64,000 nt of DNA from Citrobacter amalonaticus (GTDB lineage: Bacteria > Pseudomonadota > Gammaproteobacteria > Enterobacterales > Enterobacteriaceae), in NCBI RefSeq assembly GCF_018323885.1, contig NZ_AP024585.1:2542001-2606000 (forward strand). The letters run 5' to 3'. Below are positions 10,049 through 20,292 of the stretch, one piece after another (position 1 is the first letter of the stretch; each line of letters starts with the position of its first letter). Made by a program: the position numbers and the translations under genes. The notes beneath the pieces were generated by a model. It saw only the letters and a list, made by a program, of their open reading frames with translations, ran no database searches and was not told the origin of the DNA.

Positions 10049-10969
10049 TCAGTATCGAATTTTCGGGTCGATGACGGCATAGAGCACGTCAACAATCGCA
10101 TTAAAGACAATGGTCAATGTCCCCACGAGGATCGTCAGACTGAGAACCAGCGAGTAATCGCGGTTCAGCGCGCCGTTAACAAACAGCTGACCAATCCCCG
10201 GCAAACCATAGATTGTCTCAATGACCATTGAACCTGTGATAATCCCGACAAATGCCGGTCCCATATAGGAGAGCACCGGGAGTAACGCCGGTTTCAACGC
10301 ATGGCGGAAAATAATACGGCGCATCGGCAGCCCTTTCGCTCGCGCGGTGCGAATGAAGTTTGAGTGCAGCACTTCAATCATTGAGCCACGGGTGATACGC
10401 GCAATACTGGCAATATAGGCCAGTGATAACGCCACCATCGGCAGGATCATAAATTTCAGCGCCCCGCCATTCCAGCCGCCACCCGGCAGCCATTTGAGGG
10501 TGATCGCAAATATCATGACCAGCAGAGGCGCGACCACAAAGCTCGGTATTACCACCCCGGTCATCGCCACCCCCATGACCGCATAGTCCCATCGCGTGTT
10601 TTGCTTCAACGCGGCAATTACGCCAGCGCTCACCCCGAGGATCACGGCCAGAAAAAAGGCGGCAAGACCCAGTTTCGCCGATACCGGAAAACTCGAAGCG
10701 ACCAGGTCGTTAACCGTATAATCTTTGTATTTAAAGGAAGGACCGAAATCACCGTGCGCCAGTTGCTTCAGATAGCTGAAATACTGGGTCATGATAGGGT
10801 CGTTAAGATGGTATTTCGCTTCAATGTTTGCCAGAACTTCTGCCGGCAGCGCGCGTTCACCGGTGAAGGGACTTCCCGGCGCAAGACGCATCATAAAGAA
10901 CGAAATGGTAATAAGAATAAACAGCGTCGGAATTGCTTCCAGACAGCGGCGTAGAATAAATTTCAACAT
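10049..10969 (-). CDS. oppB: Oligopeptide ABC importer permease OppB
   Basis: 306-residue permease with the family start MLKFILRRCLEAIPTLF and six membrane helices. The ATPase-docking loop reads RTARAKGLPMRRIIFRHALKP. The start at 10969 is chosen because it matches the E. coli length; an in-frame start 13 codons upstream adds residues not seen in the family. OppB is separated from oppA by 119 bp that contain a hairpin likely to reduce read-through. Confidence 0.97.
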   Translation of the reverse strand: MLKFILRRCLEAIPTLFILITISFFMMRLAPGSPFTGERALPAEVLANIEAKYHLNDPIMTQYFSYLKQLAHGDFGPSFKYKDYTVNDLVASSFPVSAKLGLAAFFLAVILGVSAGVIAALKQNTRWDYAVMGVAMTGVVIPSFVVAPLLVMIFAITLKWLPGGGWNGGALKFMILPMVALSLAYIASIARITRGSMIEVLHSNFIRTARAKGLPMRRIIFRHALKPALLPVLSYMGPAFVGIITGSMVIETIYGLPGIGQLFVNGALNRDYSLVLSLTILVGTLTIVFNAIVDVLYAVIDPKIRY

Positions 10970-11055
10970 TGCCCGTACCTTCTGGCGTGTGCCTTTACAC
11001 CTCTTCACGCAGAACCGCTAATGAGAGGTGTTGAGAGTCGACGAAAAAAGACACT

Positions 11056-11079
11056 GTGGGGCAACGTCTGCTGCCCCAC
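11056..11079 (-). terminator. Attenuating hairpin between oppA and oppB
   Basis: On the minus strand GTGGGGCA / TGCCCCAC with an 8-base loop is followed by CTTTTTTC at 11043-11050. Such an intercistronic terminator would give more OppA than membrane components, as expected for a binding-protein importer. Confidence 0.8.
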
Positions 11080-11088
11080 CCTTTGCCA

Positions 11089-12717
11089 TTAATGCTTGAT
11101 AATATACAAATCTTTGACGTGGATATTATCCATCGGGTCTTTACCGGTATAACCACCCACCCACGGTTTCACCAGACGGGCGTTGACGTAGTAGAACACC
11201 GGCACAATCGCAGAATCTTTATCAAGCTGCTGCTCGGCTTTGCCGTAAAGCTCAGTACGCTGCTCTTCATTCGTTGCTTTCAGCGCATCGGCAAGGATCT
11301 TGTCAAACGCCGGGCTCTTATAATGCGTCGTGTTGTTTGAGCTGTCAGACAACACCATGTTCAGGAAGGAAGTCGGTTCGTTGTAATCCGCACACCAGGC
11401 CGCACGAGAAACATCATAGTTGCCCTGATGACGCGTATCGAGGAAGGTTTTCCATTCCTGGTTTTCCAGCTTGACGTTCACACCTAAGTTTTTCTTCCAG
11501 ATGGACGCCGCGGCGATAGCCAGTTTCTTGTGCAGATCGGACGTGTTATACAGCAGGTTGAAGGTCAACGGTTTATCAGCGGTATATCCGGCTTCGGCCA
11601 GTAATTTTTTCGCTTCTTCGTTACGTTTTTCCTGCGTCCAGCCAAACCATTCTGGTTCAGCCAGTTTTGCGCCGTCAGTATACGGAGGCGTGAAGCTGTA
11701 TGCCGGCAGGTCGCCCTGGTTTTTCACTTTATTAACGATAATATCGCGGTCCAGCGCCAGCTTAAGCGCGGTACGCACGCGGACATCCGTAAACGGTGCT
11801 TTCTGGTTATTGATTTCGTAATAGTAGGTGCACAGATACGGGTCAACGTGAACTTCGTTCGGGATCTCTTTTTTCAGTTTCTGGAACAGTTCAATCGGCA
11901 TGTTGTTATAGGTCATGTCGATTTCACCGCTGCGGTAACGGTTAACGTCTGTCACCTCTGATGCGATCGGCAGGTACGTCACCTGATTAATGACCGTTTT
12001 GGCGTTGTCCCAGTAATTAGGATTGCGCTCGAGCACGATATGCTCGTTAACCACCCAGTCTTTCAGCTTATACGCACCGTTGGTGATAATATTGGCTGGC
12101 TGAGTCCACTTCTCACCGTATTTTTCAACGGCGGCTTTAGGAACCGGGGAAACGGATGAGTGCACCAGCAGTTTGTAGAAATAAGGTACAGGCTCGCTGA
12201 GGGTCACTTCAAAGGTATTATCATCAATGGCTTTAACGCCAAGATCGGTTGGCGGTTTCTTGCCGGCAACGATGTCATCAATATTGACGATATGACCATA
12301 CTGCAGATAACTGGCGTACGGGGATGCGGTATTCGGATTCGCCAGACGCTGCCAACTGTAAACAAAATCGTGAGCCGTCACCGGTGAGCCATCAGACCAT
12401 TTTGCGTCTTTGCGCAGATGGAATGTCCAGACTTTAAAATCTTTATTTTCCCATTTCTCAGCCACGCCCGGAGACGGTTTACCGTCGACGTCACTGATGA
12501 TTAAACCTTCAAACAGATCGCGGCTGATATTGGATTCCGGCACCCCTTCGATTTTATGCGGATCGAGAGACTGAACTTCCGAACCATTATTTCGCACCAG
12601 CGTCTGCTTTTCCGCCAGTTGCACACCTGCGGGGACGACGGCAGCTGTCGCGACATTTCCGGCGATGAGCGCAGTTAAAATTCCTGCCGCCACTAAACTT
12701 TTCTTCGTGTTGGTCAT
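11089..12717 (-). CDS. oppA: Periplasmic oligopeptide-binding protein OppA
   Basis: 542-residue periplasmic receptor of the Opp system (SBP family 5), delivering peptides of two to five residues to OppBC. The signal peptide (MTNTKKSLVAAGILTALIAG, cleaved near residue 26) and family motifs such as LRKDAKWSDGSPVTAHDFVYSW (about 100-121, seen as a long conserved block) are present. It is the first gene of the operon. A GGGAG ribosome site precedes ATG. In E. coli and Salmonella the mRNA is repressed by the sRNA GcvB, but I did not verify a pairing site here. Confidence 0.97.
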   Translation of the reverse strand: MTNTKKSLVAAGILTALIAGNVATAAVVPAGVQLAEKQTLVRNNGSEVQSLDPHKIEGVPESNISRDLFEGLIISDVDGKPSPGVAEKWENKDFKVWTFHLRKDAKWSDGSPVTAHDFVYSWQRLANPNTASPYASYLQYGHIVNIDDIVAGKKPPTDLGVKAIDDNTFEVTLSEPVPYFYKLLVHSSVSPVPKAAVEKYGEKWTQPANIITNGAYKLKDWVVNEHIVLERNPNYWDNAKTVINQVTYLPIASEVTDVNRYRSGEIDMTYNNMPIELFQKLKKEIPNEVHVDPYLCTYYYEINNQKAPFTDVRVRTALKLALDRDIIVNKVKNQGDLPAYSFTPPYTDGAKLAEPEWFGWTQEKRNEEAKKLLAEAGYTADKPLTFNLLYNTSDLHKKLAIAAASIWKKNLGVNVKLENQEWKTFLDTRHQGNYDVSRAAWCADYNEPTSFLNMVLSDSSNNTTHYKSPAFDKILADALKATNEEQRTELYGKAEQQLDKDSAIVPVFYYVNARLVKPWVGGYTGKDPMDNIHVKDLYIIKH

Positions 12718-13424
12718 TGTGTTTGTACTCCCTCATTATAATTACTGGTTTTATCACCAGCCTGTTAATCCCGTCAGGGATCTCTGATCAGCTTCGGAGA
12801 CTTTCAGCTGCCAGGTCGTTTACTGCCTGCTATCACCGACTTTATTTATTCTGGCGATTCGTTTGATCACCTTACGTCGATTCGTTATGCACCTCCCCTG
12901 TCAGGGGGCGCATGAATAGTGGCTAAACTGCTTTGTTGATATTTATTCTCATCAACGAACAATCCGCTGCAATATGAACTGTCGGAAAGTAACAAAAGCA
13001 TTTATTAACCGCCAATACAATTTACAGATTTGTTAAGCAATTCTCTTTTAGAGAAAAAATTGCGTTCCGGCGGAACGTTCCGAAACAGGAAAAATGACAA
13101 CAATCGCTTAGCAATCAATCAATTAGTGACACACCATTCGTCTGAGACCCTTGAGCTTTGCAACAGGCGGATAAATATACAAAAATTTAACAATTGATTA
13201 TTTTTTAGCACATTCATCTGCGAGTTCATTGAATTAACTAATATCATCTCAATTATCCTTCAGCAAGCCCCGGATTGTGATGTGAGCAAAATAACAATGC
13301 AGAGCCTCGCAAAGGGACTAAAAAGACTGTTAAATCAAGGGACTTAATATCGACAGAGGCATCAGTGATTCCCGGTAAGCGGGACTGAAAGTAAGAAAGG
13401 TGACGAGACGGGATGATAAAAAAG
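12718..13424. other. Gene-free region upstream of oppA
   Basis: About 700 bp between oppA and the ychE terminator with no credible coding frame. It must hold the oppA promoter and long leader. It is AT-rich around 12950-13260 and contains two short palindromes: CCCCTGTCAGGGG near 12895 and CGTTCCGGCGGAACG at 13063-13077. Neither has a T-run. No RNA gene is recognisable by eye. Confidence 0.6.
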
Positions 13425-13446
13425 ACGGAGCCGTGAACAGCTCCGT
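13417..13446 (-). terminator. Terminator after ychE
   Basis: On the minus strand ACGGAGC / GCTCCGT is followed by CTTTTTTATC, 24 bp after the ychE stop. Confidence 0.85.
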
Positions 13447-13469
13447 GGGATATTTCATCTGAAAGCGAA

Positions 13470-14117
13470 TTAGCTTAAAAGCCCTGGAAATATGGCCTTA
13501 ATACCGGTGACAATAAACTCGATGCCCAGCGCCATTAAGAGTAGCCCCATAATTCGGGTAATCACGTTAATACCCGTTTGGCCCAGAACACGCACCAACC
13601 ACGGTGCCATGCGGAAAAGTCCCCAACAGCACAGGGCAAAAAGCGCAATCGCCACAAAGAAGCCAAGCAGGTACATCACACTGTGATAACGCGTTCCCCA
13701 CACAATGGTTGAACTGATCGCGCCGGGGCCTGCCATCAGCGGCAGCGCCAGGGGAACCACACCTACACTTTCACGGATCGCCGTTTCTGATTTTTCCTGC
13801 TTGTTCTGCTTATCCTCGCCCAGTTTGCCGCTAATCATCGACATCGCAATGGTGACCACAAGGATCCCGCCGGCGATACGAAACGAATCAATTGAGATAC
13901 CGAACAGTTGCAGAATGCCGTCGCCGAGGAATAGCGAGGTCCACAGAATGATCGCAACGGACAGGTTAGCAGTGAGGTTCGTTTTGTTGCGCGCCGCCGC
14001 TGTCTGGTAGCTGGTCATACTGATGAAGACAGGAATAATCCCAACCGGGTTCACTAACGCGAACAACCCGATGAAAAATTTAAAATAAACAGGAAAATCA
14101 AACAGCGTTTGGATCAC
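13470..14117 (-). CDS. ychE: MarC-family inner-membrane protein YchE
   Basis: 215-residue integral membrane protein of the MarC (UPF0056) family with six predicted helices. Family features include the N-terminal FALVNPVGIIPVFI segment (residues 18-31) and the internally repeated PLAMPLMAGPGAIS-type segment (PLALPLMAGPGAIS, about 121-134). Transport function is presumed for the family but no substrate is established. It is transcribed alone, divergent from adhE, as in E. coli. Confidence 0.93.
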   Translation of the reverse strand: MIQTLFDFPVYFKFFIGLFALVNPVGIIPVFISMTSYQTAAARNKTNLTANLSVAIILWTSLFLGDGILQLFGISIDSFRIAGGILVVTIAMSMISGKLGEDKQNKQEKSETAIRESVGVVPLALPLMAGPGAISSTIVWGTRYHSVMYLLGFFVAIALFALCCWGLFRMAPWLVRVLGQTGINVITRIMGLLLMALGIEFIVTGIKAIFPGLLS

Positions 14118-14593
14118 GGTTAGCTCCGAAGCGTTAGCCGTATAAAGTAAGTTAAAATAACCGGGTAAAAACCGTGCTGAAGATACGCCTTTTCACAGCA
14201 CATTTCACCAGGGCAAACGTAAAATTGCTACCATTCCTGAGTGTTACTAATATGTTTTAATTATGATAATTTGAGACCCATTCACCACTACAATTACACA
14301 ACACTTAGCGTTTAGGGCTAAAACGGCCTGCTGAAAGGTGTCAGCCTTGCTAAATCTTGATCCAGATCACGTAATCGCTACTCAGAAGTGAGTAACCTTG
14401 CTTACGCCACCTGGAAGTAACGCGTTAGAGTTAGATGACGCTGACGCATAAGCTCTTTTAGTAAATCAGAGCAAACTGAACGTTAAGTAACCAATTGATT
14501 TTCTGGCTGTTATACAAACTAACGCCCGCTGTCTATACTCACGTATCGAGCAGATGATTTACTAAAAAAGTTTAACATTATCAGGAGAGCATT
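14118..14593. promoter_or_regulatory. ychE-adhE divergent regulatory region
   Basis: 476 bp without genes. In E. coli the adhE side carries long-leader transcripts controlled by FNR, Cra, Fis and NarL. Here an FNR-like box is visible (listed separately), and ATCAGGAGAGC forms a strong ribosome site just before adhE. The other regulators' sites were not resolved. Confidence 0.6.
14357..14370. promoter_or_regulatory. FNR-like box upstream of adhE
   Basis: TTGATCCAGATCAC matches the FNR consensus TTGAT-N4-ATCAA at 9 of 10 positions, 224 bp before the adhE ATG. Anaerobic control of adhE involving FNR is established in E. coli. Confidence 0.55.
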
Positions 14594-17269
14594 ATGGCTG
14601 TTACTAATGTCGCTGAACTTAACGCACTCGTCGAGCGCGTCAAAAAAGCCCAGCGTGAATATGCCAGTTTCACTCAAGAACAAGTTGATAAAATCTTCCG
14701 CGCCGCCGCTCTGGCTGCTGCAGATGCTCGAATTCCTCTCGCGAAGATGGCCGTTGCCGAATCCGGTATGGGTATCGTCGAAGATAAAGTGATTAAAAAC
14801 CACTTTGCTTCTGAATACATCTATAACGCTTACAAAGATGAAAAAACCTGCGGCGTGCTGTCTGAAGACGACACCTTCGGGACCATCACCATTGCTGAAC
14901 CAATTGGTATCATCTGCGGTATCGTACCAACCACTAACCCAACCTCTACGGCAATCTTTAAGTCTCTGATTAGCCTGAAAACCCGTAACGCGATCATCTT
15001 TTCTCCGCATCCGCGTGCAAAAGATGCTACCAACAAAGCGGCCGATATCGTACTGCAGGCTGCTATCGCTGCCGGTGCGCCGAAAGATCTGATTGGCTGG
15101 ATCGATCAACCTTCCGTTGAACTGTCTAACGCACTGATGCACCATCCGGATATCAACCTGATTCTGGCGACCGGTGGTCCGGGCATGGTTAAAGCCGCAT
15201 ATAGCTCCGGTAAACCCGCTATCGGTGTGGGCGCAGGTAACACGCCAGTGGTTATTGATGAAACCGCTGATATCAAACGTGCAGTCGCCTCTGTACTGAT
15301 GTCCAAAACCTTCGACAACGGCGTTATCTGTGCTTCTGAACAGTCTGTTGTTGTGGTTGATTCTGTTTACGATGCCGTTCGCGAACGTTTCGCCAGCCAC
15401 GGCGGCTACATGCTGCAAGGCAAAGAGCTGAAAGCGGTTCAGGACGTGATCCTGAAAAATGGCGCGCTGAACGCCGCTATCGTAGGTCAGCCTGCGTACA
15501 AAATCGCTGAACTGGCAGGTTTCACTGTGCCAGAAACCACTAAGATCCTGATCGGTGAAGTGAAAGTGGTTGATGAGAGCGAACCGTTCGCTCACGAAAA
15601 ACTGTCCCCGACGCTGGCGATGTACCGTGCGAAAGATTTTGAAGACGCGGTCATCAAAGCGGAGAAACTGGTGGCGATGGGCGGTATCGGTCATACCTCT
15701 TGCCTGTACACCGACCAGGACAACCAGCCGGAGCGCGTGGCTTACTTCGGTCAGATGATGAAAACCGCACGTATCCTGATCAACACCCCGGCATCTCAGG
15801 GTGGTATCGGTGACCTGTATAACTTCAAACTCGCACCTTCCCTGACTCTGGGTTGTGGTTCCTGGGGTGGTAACTCCATCTCTGAAAACGTTGGTCCGAA
15901 ACACCTGATCAACAAGAAAACCGTTGCTAAGCGAGCTGAAAACATGTTGTGGCACAAACTTCCGAAATCTATCTACTTCCGCCGTGGCTCACTGCCAATC
16001 GCGCTGGATGAAGTGATTACTGATGGCCACAAACGTGCGCTCATCGTGACTGACCGCTTCCTGTTCAACAACGGTTATGCAGACCAGATCACCTCTGTAC
16101 TGAAAGCGGCTGGCGTTGAAACTGAAGTGTTCTTTGAAGTGGAAGCGGACCCGACGCTCTCTGTTGTCCGTAAAGGTGCAGAGCTGGCAAACTCCTTCAA
16201 ACCTGACGTGATCATTGCGCTGGGTGGCGGTTCCCCGATGGACGCCGCGAAAATCATGTGGGTGATGTACGAACATCCGGAAACTCACTTCGAAGAACTG
16301 GCGTTGCGCTTTATGGACATCCGTAAACGTATCTACAAGTTCCCGAAAATGGGTGTCAAAGCGAAAATGATTGCGGTCACCACCACTTCTGGTACCGGTT
16401 CTGAAGTAACTCCGTTTGCGGTTGTTACTGACGATGCGACCGGTCAGAAATACCCGCTGGCTGACTACGCCCTGACCCCGGATATGGCAATTGTCGATGC
16501 TAACCTGGTCATGGACATGCCGAAGTCCCTGTGTGCCTTCGGTGGTCTGGATGCCGTCACTCACGCCCTGGAAGCTTACGTTTCCGTACTGGCTTCTGAG
16601 TTCTCTGATGGTCAGGCACTGCAAGCGCTGAAACTGCTGAAAGAAAACCTGCCGGCGTCTTACAACGAAGGGTCTAAAAACCCGGTCGCCCGTGAACGTG
16701 TTCACAGTGCAGCCACTATCGCCGGTATCGCGTTTGCGAACGCCTTCCTCGGCGTGTGTCACTCCATGGCGCACAAACTGGGCTCACAGTTCCACATTCC
16801 GCATGGTCTGGCGAACGCCCTGTTGATCAGCAACGTTATTCGCTACAACGCGAACGACAACCCGACCAAACAGACTGCCTTCAGCCAGTATGACCGTCCG
16901 CAGGCACGCCGTCGTTATGCTGAAATCGCAGACCATCTGGGTCTGAGCGCACCGGGCGACCGTACTGCTGCGAAGATTGAGAAACTGCTGGCATGGCTGG
17001 AAAGCCTGAAAGCTGAACTGGGTATTCCGAAGTCAATCCGTGAAGCAGGCGTTCAGGAAGCTGACTTCCTGGCTCACGTTGACAAGCTGTCTGAAGATGC
17101 ATTCGATGACCAGTGCACCGGCGCTAACCCGCGCTACCCGCTGATCTCCGAACTGAAACAGATCCTGCTGGATACCTTCTACGGTCGTGAGTTCTCTGAA
17201 GGCACCCCGGCGGCGAAAGAAGTTGCCGCTGCTCCGAAAGCAGAGAAAAAAGCAAAGAAATCTGCGTAA
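14594..17269 (+). CDS. adhE: Bifunctional acetaldehyde-CoA/alcohol dehydrogenase
   Basis: 891-residue fermentation enzyme that reduces acetyl-CoA to acetaldehyde and then ethanol with two NADH; it assembles into spirosomes. The N-terminal half (1-440) is an aldehyde dehydrogenase with the catalytic Cys in the segment [12 protein letters not shown] (Cys246) and the C-terminal half (about 450-870) is an iron-dependent alcohol dehydrogenase with GGGSPMD and the His ligands in [16 protein letters not shown]. The C-terminus is Lys/Ala-rich. The length equals E. coli. It is monocistronic, ending in a strong terminator. The codon use is that of a highly expressed gene. Confidence 0.98.
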   Translation: MAVTNVAELNALVERVKKAQREYASFTQEQVDKIFRAAALAAADARIPLAKMAVAESGMGIVEDKVIKNHFASEYIYNAYKDEKTCGVLSEDDTFGTITIAEPIGIICGIVPTTNPTSTAIFKSLISLKTRNAIIFSPHPRAKDATNKAADIVLQAAIAAGAPKDLIGWIDQPSVELSNALMHHPDINLILATGGPGMVKAAYSSGKPAIGVGAGNTPVVIDETADIKRAVASVLMSKTFDNGVICASEQSVVVVDSVYDAVRERFASHGGYMLQGKELKAVQDVILKNGALNAAIVGQPAYKIAELAGFTVPETTKILIGEVKVVDESEPFAHEKLSPTLAMYRAKDFEDAVIKAEKLVAMGGIGHTSCLYTDQDNQPERVAYFGQMMKTARILINTPASQGGIGDLYNFKLAPSLTLGCGSWGGNSISENVGPKHLINKKTVAKRAENMLWHKLPKSIYFRRGSLPIALDEVITDGHKRALIVTDRFLFNNGYADQITSVLKAAGVETEVFFEVEADPTLSVVRKGAELANSFKPDVIIALGGGSPMDAAKIMWVMYEHPETHFEELALRFMDIRKRIYKFPKMGVKAKMIAVTTTSGTGSEVTPFAVVTDDATGQKYPLADYALTPDMAIVDANLVMDMPKSLCAFGGLDAVTHALEAYVSVLASEFSDGQALQALKLLKENLPASYNEGSKNPVARERVHSAATIAGIAFANAFLGVCHSMAHKLGSQFHIPHGLANALLISNVIRYNANDNPTKQTAFSQYDRPQARRRYAEIADHLGLSAPGDRTAAKIEKLLAWLESLKAELGIPKSIREAGVQEADFLAHVDKLSEDAFDDQCTGANPRYPLISELKQILLDTFYGREFSEGTPAAKEVAAAPKAEKKAKKSA

Positions 17270-17293
17270 TTCTCGCTGAACTGTTACAACGTA

Positions 17294-17321
17294 AAAGCGG
17301 CCTCTGATGAGGCCGCTTTTT
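17294..17321 (+). terminator. Terminator after adhE
   Basis: 11-bp stem AAAGCGGCCTC / GAGGCCGCTTT with loop TGAT and a T-run. Confidence 0.92.
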
Positions 17322-17408
17322 TATCTCCGAAATCCGTCTCTGTTGTCGCCCCACGGTCGGGTCTGTAAACGGTTCAGCGCGTCGCTAAGCGTTTATCAGT
17401 AGGTAAAA

Positions 17409-18026
17409 TTAGTCGTGGCTATGGCGTTCCTGTATCGCCGTCAGAGAGCCCTCCTCCAGCGCTTCCTTATAATGCTTACGACAGACCGAGACATACCGCT
17501 CGTTGCCGCCAATAACTACCTGCTCGCCTTCATTGTAGGGTCTGCCCGCCTGATCAAGACGCAACACCATACTTGCTTTACGCCCGCAGAAGCAGATCGT
17601 TTTTAATTCCACCAGCTTATCTGACCACGCCAACAGGTATTGGCTACCCACAAATAGTTCACCGCGAAAATCAGTGCGTAATCCGTAGCACAACACCGGA
17701 ATATCCAGTTGATCAACAACTTCCGATAATTCATAAACCTGCTGCCGGGTTAAAAACTGACATTCATCCACCAGCACGCAATGAATAGGTTGACGCGCAT
17801 TATCGGCTGCAATCTCTTCATACAACGATGAATTCTGGTTAAACAATTTGGCGGGAGAAGACAACCCGATACGCGAACTCACTTTCCCCGCACCATAACG
17901 ATCGTCTATTTCCGCGGTATATACGACAGTACGCATCCCGCGTTCCTGGTAATTGTATGAAGATTGCAGTAAGGCTGTCGACTTACCTGCATTCATTGCT
18001 GAATAGTAGAAATATAGCTGTGCCAT
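17409..18026 (-). CDS. tdk: Thymidine kinase
   Basis: 205-residue cytosolic enzyme phosphorylating thymidine and deoxyuridine with ATP in pyrimidine salvage. It has the P-loop [10 protein letters not shown] (residues 8-17), the Walker B-like DECQFL (about 88) with the catalytic Glu, and a Cys-containing zinc lobe (ICFCGRKA and the later Cys near residue 185). The start at 18026 (MAQLYFYYS) matches E. coli; an in-frame extension of 17 codons was rejected. It is convergent with adhE. Confidence 0.97.
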   Translation of the reverse strand: MAQLYFYYSAMNAGKSTALLQSSYNYQERGMRTVVYTAEIDDRYGAGKVSSRIGLSSPAKLFNQNSSLYEEIAADNARQPIHCVLVDECQFLTRQQVYELSEVVDQLDIPVLCYGLRTDFRGELFVGSQYLLAWSDKLVELKTICFCGRKASMVLRLDQAGRPYNEGEQVVIGGNERYVSVCRKHYKEALEEGSLTAIQERHSHD

Positions 18027-18558
18027 CGGCCACAGACCCTCACCAAAGTGAAATAAAGACGGGGCGCAGTGTAGCATAATTTCAATCGTTATCGGTGCCA
18101 GGTTCTGTTCTCGTTGGCTATATCCTCCGCCTCCCCCTCCCGGCGCGAGAAAAATCTGTAGGGCCGAATGTACGGAAAATACGAATTAACAATTGAACAA
18201 ACAATGCGCGGCGGCTCCCATTCTTGTCGTAATGTGCGTTTGATATTCATCAACGCTGCTTATCAACGCTGACCTAATGGAAACCCTGAACTTATTGTTA
18301 CTGTTCTACATAACTGTTGCGAAGTAATAGACTGTGCTCATCAACAAAACTAATACAAAAGGTTGAAATCACTACAATGAATGTCTATTTCATCATGTGA
18401 AAATGTGACCTGAATCCGGATGTTCTCGCCTGAAAAAAGGAGTAACCGCTCAGCCAATAAGCCTTTTTTTGTGCGTTCCTTCAAGAAAAATTTAAGTTCG
18501 GATATTTATTGCAGGCAAAAAATAAAGGGCAATTTTGAATTCCTTACATTCCTGGCTA
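18027..18558. other. Gene-free region between tdk and hns
   Basis: Over 500 bp of AT-rich DNA without a credible coding frame. It includes the divergent tdk promoter and far-upstream hns sequences, which in E. coli bind H-NS itself and Fis. A weak AAAAAAGG...CCTTTTTT inverted repeat lies at about 18434-18471; it was not accepted as a terminator for any gene. Confidence 0.6.
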
Positions 18559-18587
18559 TTGCACATCTGAATTTAACGCTCTATTAT
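18559..18587 (+). promoter_or_regulatory. hns promoter
   Basis: TTGCAC at 18559-18564 and TATTAT at 18582-18587 with a 17-bp spacer, about 45 bp before the hns ATG, corresponding to the known E. coli hns promoter by position and sequence. Confidence 0.8.
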
Positions 18588-18630
18588 TAGCTCAACAAAC
18601 CACCCCCAATATAAGTTTGAGATTACTACA

Positions 18631-19044
18631 ATGAGCGAAGCACTTAAAATTCTGAACAACATCCGTACTCTTCGTGCGCAGGCAAGAGAATGTACCCTTG
18701 AGACGCTGGAAGAAATGCTGGAAAAATTAGAAGTTGTTGTTAACGAACGTCGTGAAGAAGAAAGCGCGGCAGCCGCTGAAGTTGAAGAGCGCACTCGTAA
18801 ACTGCAACAATATCGTGAAATGCTGATTGCTGACGGTATTGATCCGAATGAACTGCTGAATAGCATGGCGGCGGTTAAATCCGGTACCAAAGCTAAACGT
18901 GCAGCGCGTCCGGCTAAATATAGCTACGTTGACGAAAACGGTGAAACTAAAACCTGGACTGGTCAGGGTCGTACTCCGGCAGTGATCAAGAAAGCAATGG
19001 AAGAGCAAGGTAAACAACTGGACGATTTCCTGATTAAGGAATAA
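18631..19044 (+). CDS. hns: Nucleoid protein H-NS
   Basis: 137-residue xenogeneic silencer that binds curved AT-rich DNA and represses horizontally acquired genes. The N-terminal coiled-coil oligomerisation region (about 1-80), a short linker and the C-terminal DNA-binding domain with the AT-hook-like loop (TWTGQGRTP, near residues 108-116) are intact. Relevant here because several accessory loci of this window are AT-rich and could be H-NS targets. It has its own promoter and terminator. Confidence 0.98.
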   Translation: MSEALKILNNIRTLRAQARECTLETLEEMLEKLEVVVNERREEESAAAAEVEERTRKLQQYREMLIADGIDPNELLNSMAAVKSGTKAKRAARPAKYSYVDENGETKTWTGQGRTPAVIKKAMEEQGKQLDDFLIKE

Positions 19045-19063
19045 TCTGTAATCTCCTTGCTTA

Positions 19064-19088
19064 AAATCCCGCGCTCTGCGGGATTTTT
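19064..19088 (+). terminator. Terminator after hns
   Basis: Stem AATCCCGC / GCGGGATT with loop GCTCT followed by TTTTA. Confidence 0.9.
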
Positions 19089-19127
19089 TATGCCTGCAAT
19101 CTGACGATTTCTCATCAAACGTTGGTA

Positions 19128-19157
19128 TAAAAAAACGGCGCTGGATGTCAGCGCCGT
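19128..19157 (-). terminator. Terminator after galU
   Basis: On the minus strand ACGGCGCT / AGCGCCGT with a 7-base loop is followed by TTTTTTTATA. Confidence 0.88.
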
Positions 19158-19183
19158 CTCAGTTCGTTAATTATAACGTCTGG

Positions 19184-20092
19184 TTACTTTTTAATACCCA
19201 TCTCTTCTTCGAGCCAGGCCTTAAATTCGCTACCAAGCGAATTATGTCGAATGCCATATTCCACAAACGCCTGCATATAACCTAATTTATTGCCGCAGTC
19301 GTGGCTCTTTCCTTTCATATGGTAGGCTTCAACAGTCTCTTTTTCGATCAGCATGTCAATCGCGTCAGTCAACTGAATTTCGTCACCTGCGCCTGGAGGG
19401 GTTTTCGCCAGCAGAGGCCAGATGTCCGCGCTCAACACGTAGCGGCCAACAATCGCCAGGTTTGACGGGGCGACATCGGCTTTCGGTTTCTCCACAACGC
19501 CCACCATTGGCACGCTCTCACCTGGTGCCAGCGGTACGCCTTTACAGTCAACCACACCGTATGCGGTCACATCCGCGACCGGTTCAACCATAATCTGGCT
19601 ATTTCCGGTTTCATCAAATCGACGGATCATTTCAGCCAGATTATCCTGGGATAAATCGGACTCAAACTCATCAAGAATAACGTCAGGCAAAATAACCGCG
19701 ACAGGTTCATTACCAACCACGGGATGGGCGCACAATACCGCATGGCCCAGGCCTTTTGCCAGCCCCTGGCGAACCTGCATTATCGTGACGTGTGGGGGAC
19801 AAATAGACTGAACTTCTTCGAGTAGCTGGCGCTTAACGCGTTTTTCCAGCATCGCTTCCAGTTCGAAACTGGTATCGAAGTGGTTTTCGATCGAATTTTT
19901 CGAGGAGTGCGTCACCAGTACAATTTCAGTGATGCCCGCAGCAATACACTCGTTTACGACATACTGAATTAATGGCTTATCAACCAGCGGCAACATCTCT
20001 TTCGGGATCGCTTTCGTCGCCGGTAACATCCTGGTTCCTAATCCCGCTACCGGGATAACGGCTTTTTTGACTTTCGTGTTAATGGCAGCCAT
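19184..20092 (-). CDS. galU: UTP-glucose-1-phosphate uridylyltransferase
   Basis: 302-residue cytosolic enzyme making UDP-glucose for LPS core, trehalose, capsule and osmoregulated glucans. It shows the nucleotidyltransferase signature [19 protein letters not shown] (residues 17-35) and VLVTHSSKN with later motifs typical of GalU. The length matches E. coli. It lies downstream of rssB on the same strand but with a 200-bp gap, so it likely has its own promoter. Confidence 0.98.
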   Translation of the reverse strand: MAAINTKVKKAVIPVAGLGTRMLPATKAIPKEMLPLVDKPLIQYVVNECIAAGITEIVLVTHSSKNSIENHFDTSFELEAMLEKRVKRQLLEEVQSICPPHVTIMQVRQGLAKGLGHAVLCAHPVVGNEPVAVILPDVILDEFESDLSQDNLAEMIRRFDETGNSQIMVEPVADVTAYGVVDCKGVPLAPGESVPMVGVVEKPKADVAPSNLAIVGRYVLSADIWPLLAKTPPGAGDEIQLTDAIDMLIEKETVEAYHMKGKSHDCGNKLGYMQAFVEYGIRHNSLGSEFKAWLEEEMGIKK

Positions 20093-20292
20093 TTAAATTC
20101 TCCTGGACTGTTCATGTATTGAACGTGTTCATCAATCTGTATCGCATCGAGTATATCAGGACTGACACAAGCCTCAGGTCCGAAAAGGATGCGTGTTCGT
20201 ATAATTAAGATAAATACGTATAAGACTGGCGCAGATAGTAACACCCGCAGAGAAAGGCAGATACGGCAATTTGCATCCGCCCTCTCGATTGT

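Noticed and set aside
14519..15955. 478-codon open frame on the minus strand
   Set aside because: Shadow of adhE, whose strong codon bias leaves the opposite strand open.
18434..18471. AAAAAAGG...CCTTTTTT inverted repeat as a terminator or small RNA end
   Set aside because: The loop is about 22 bases with little inner pairing, and no gene ends nearby on either strand.
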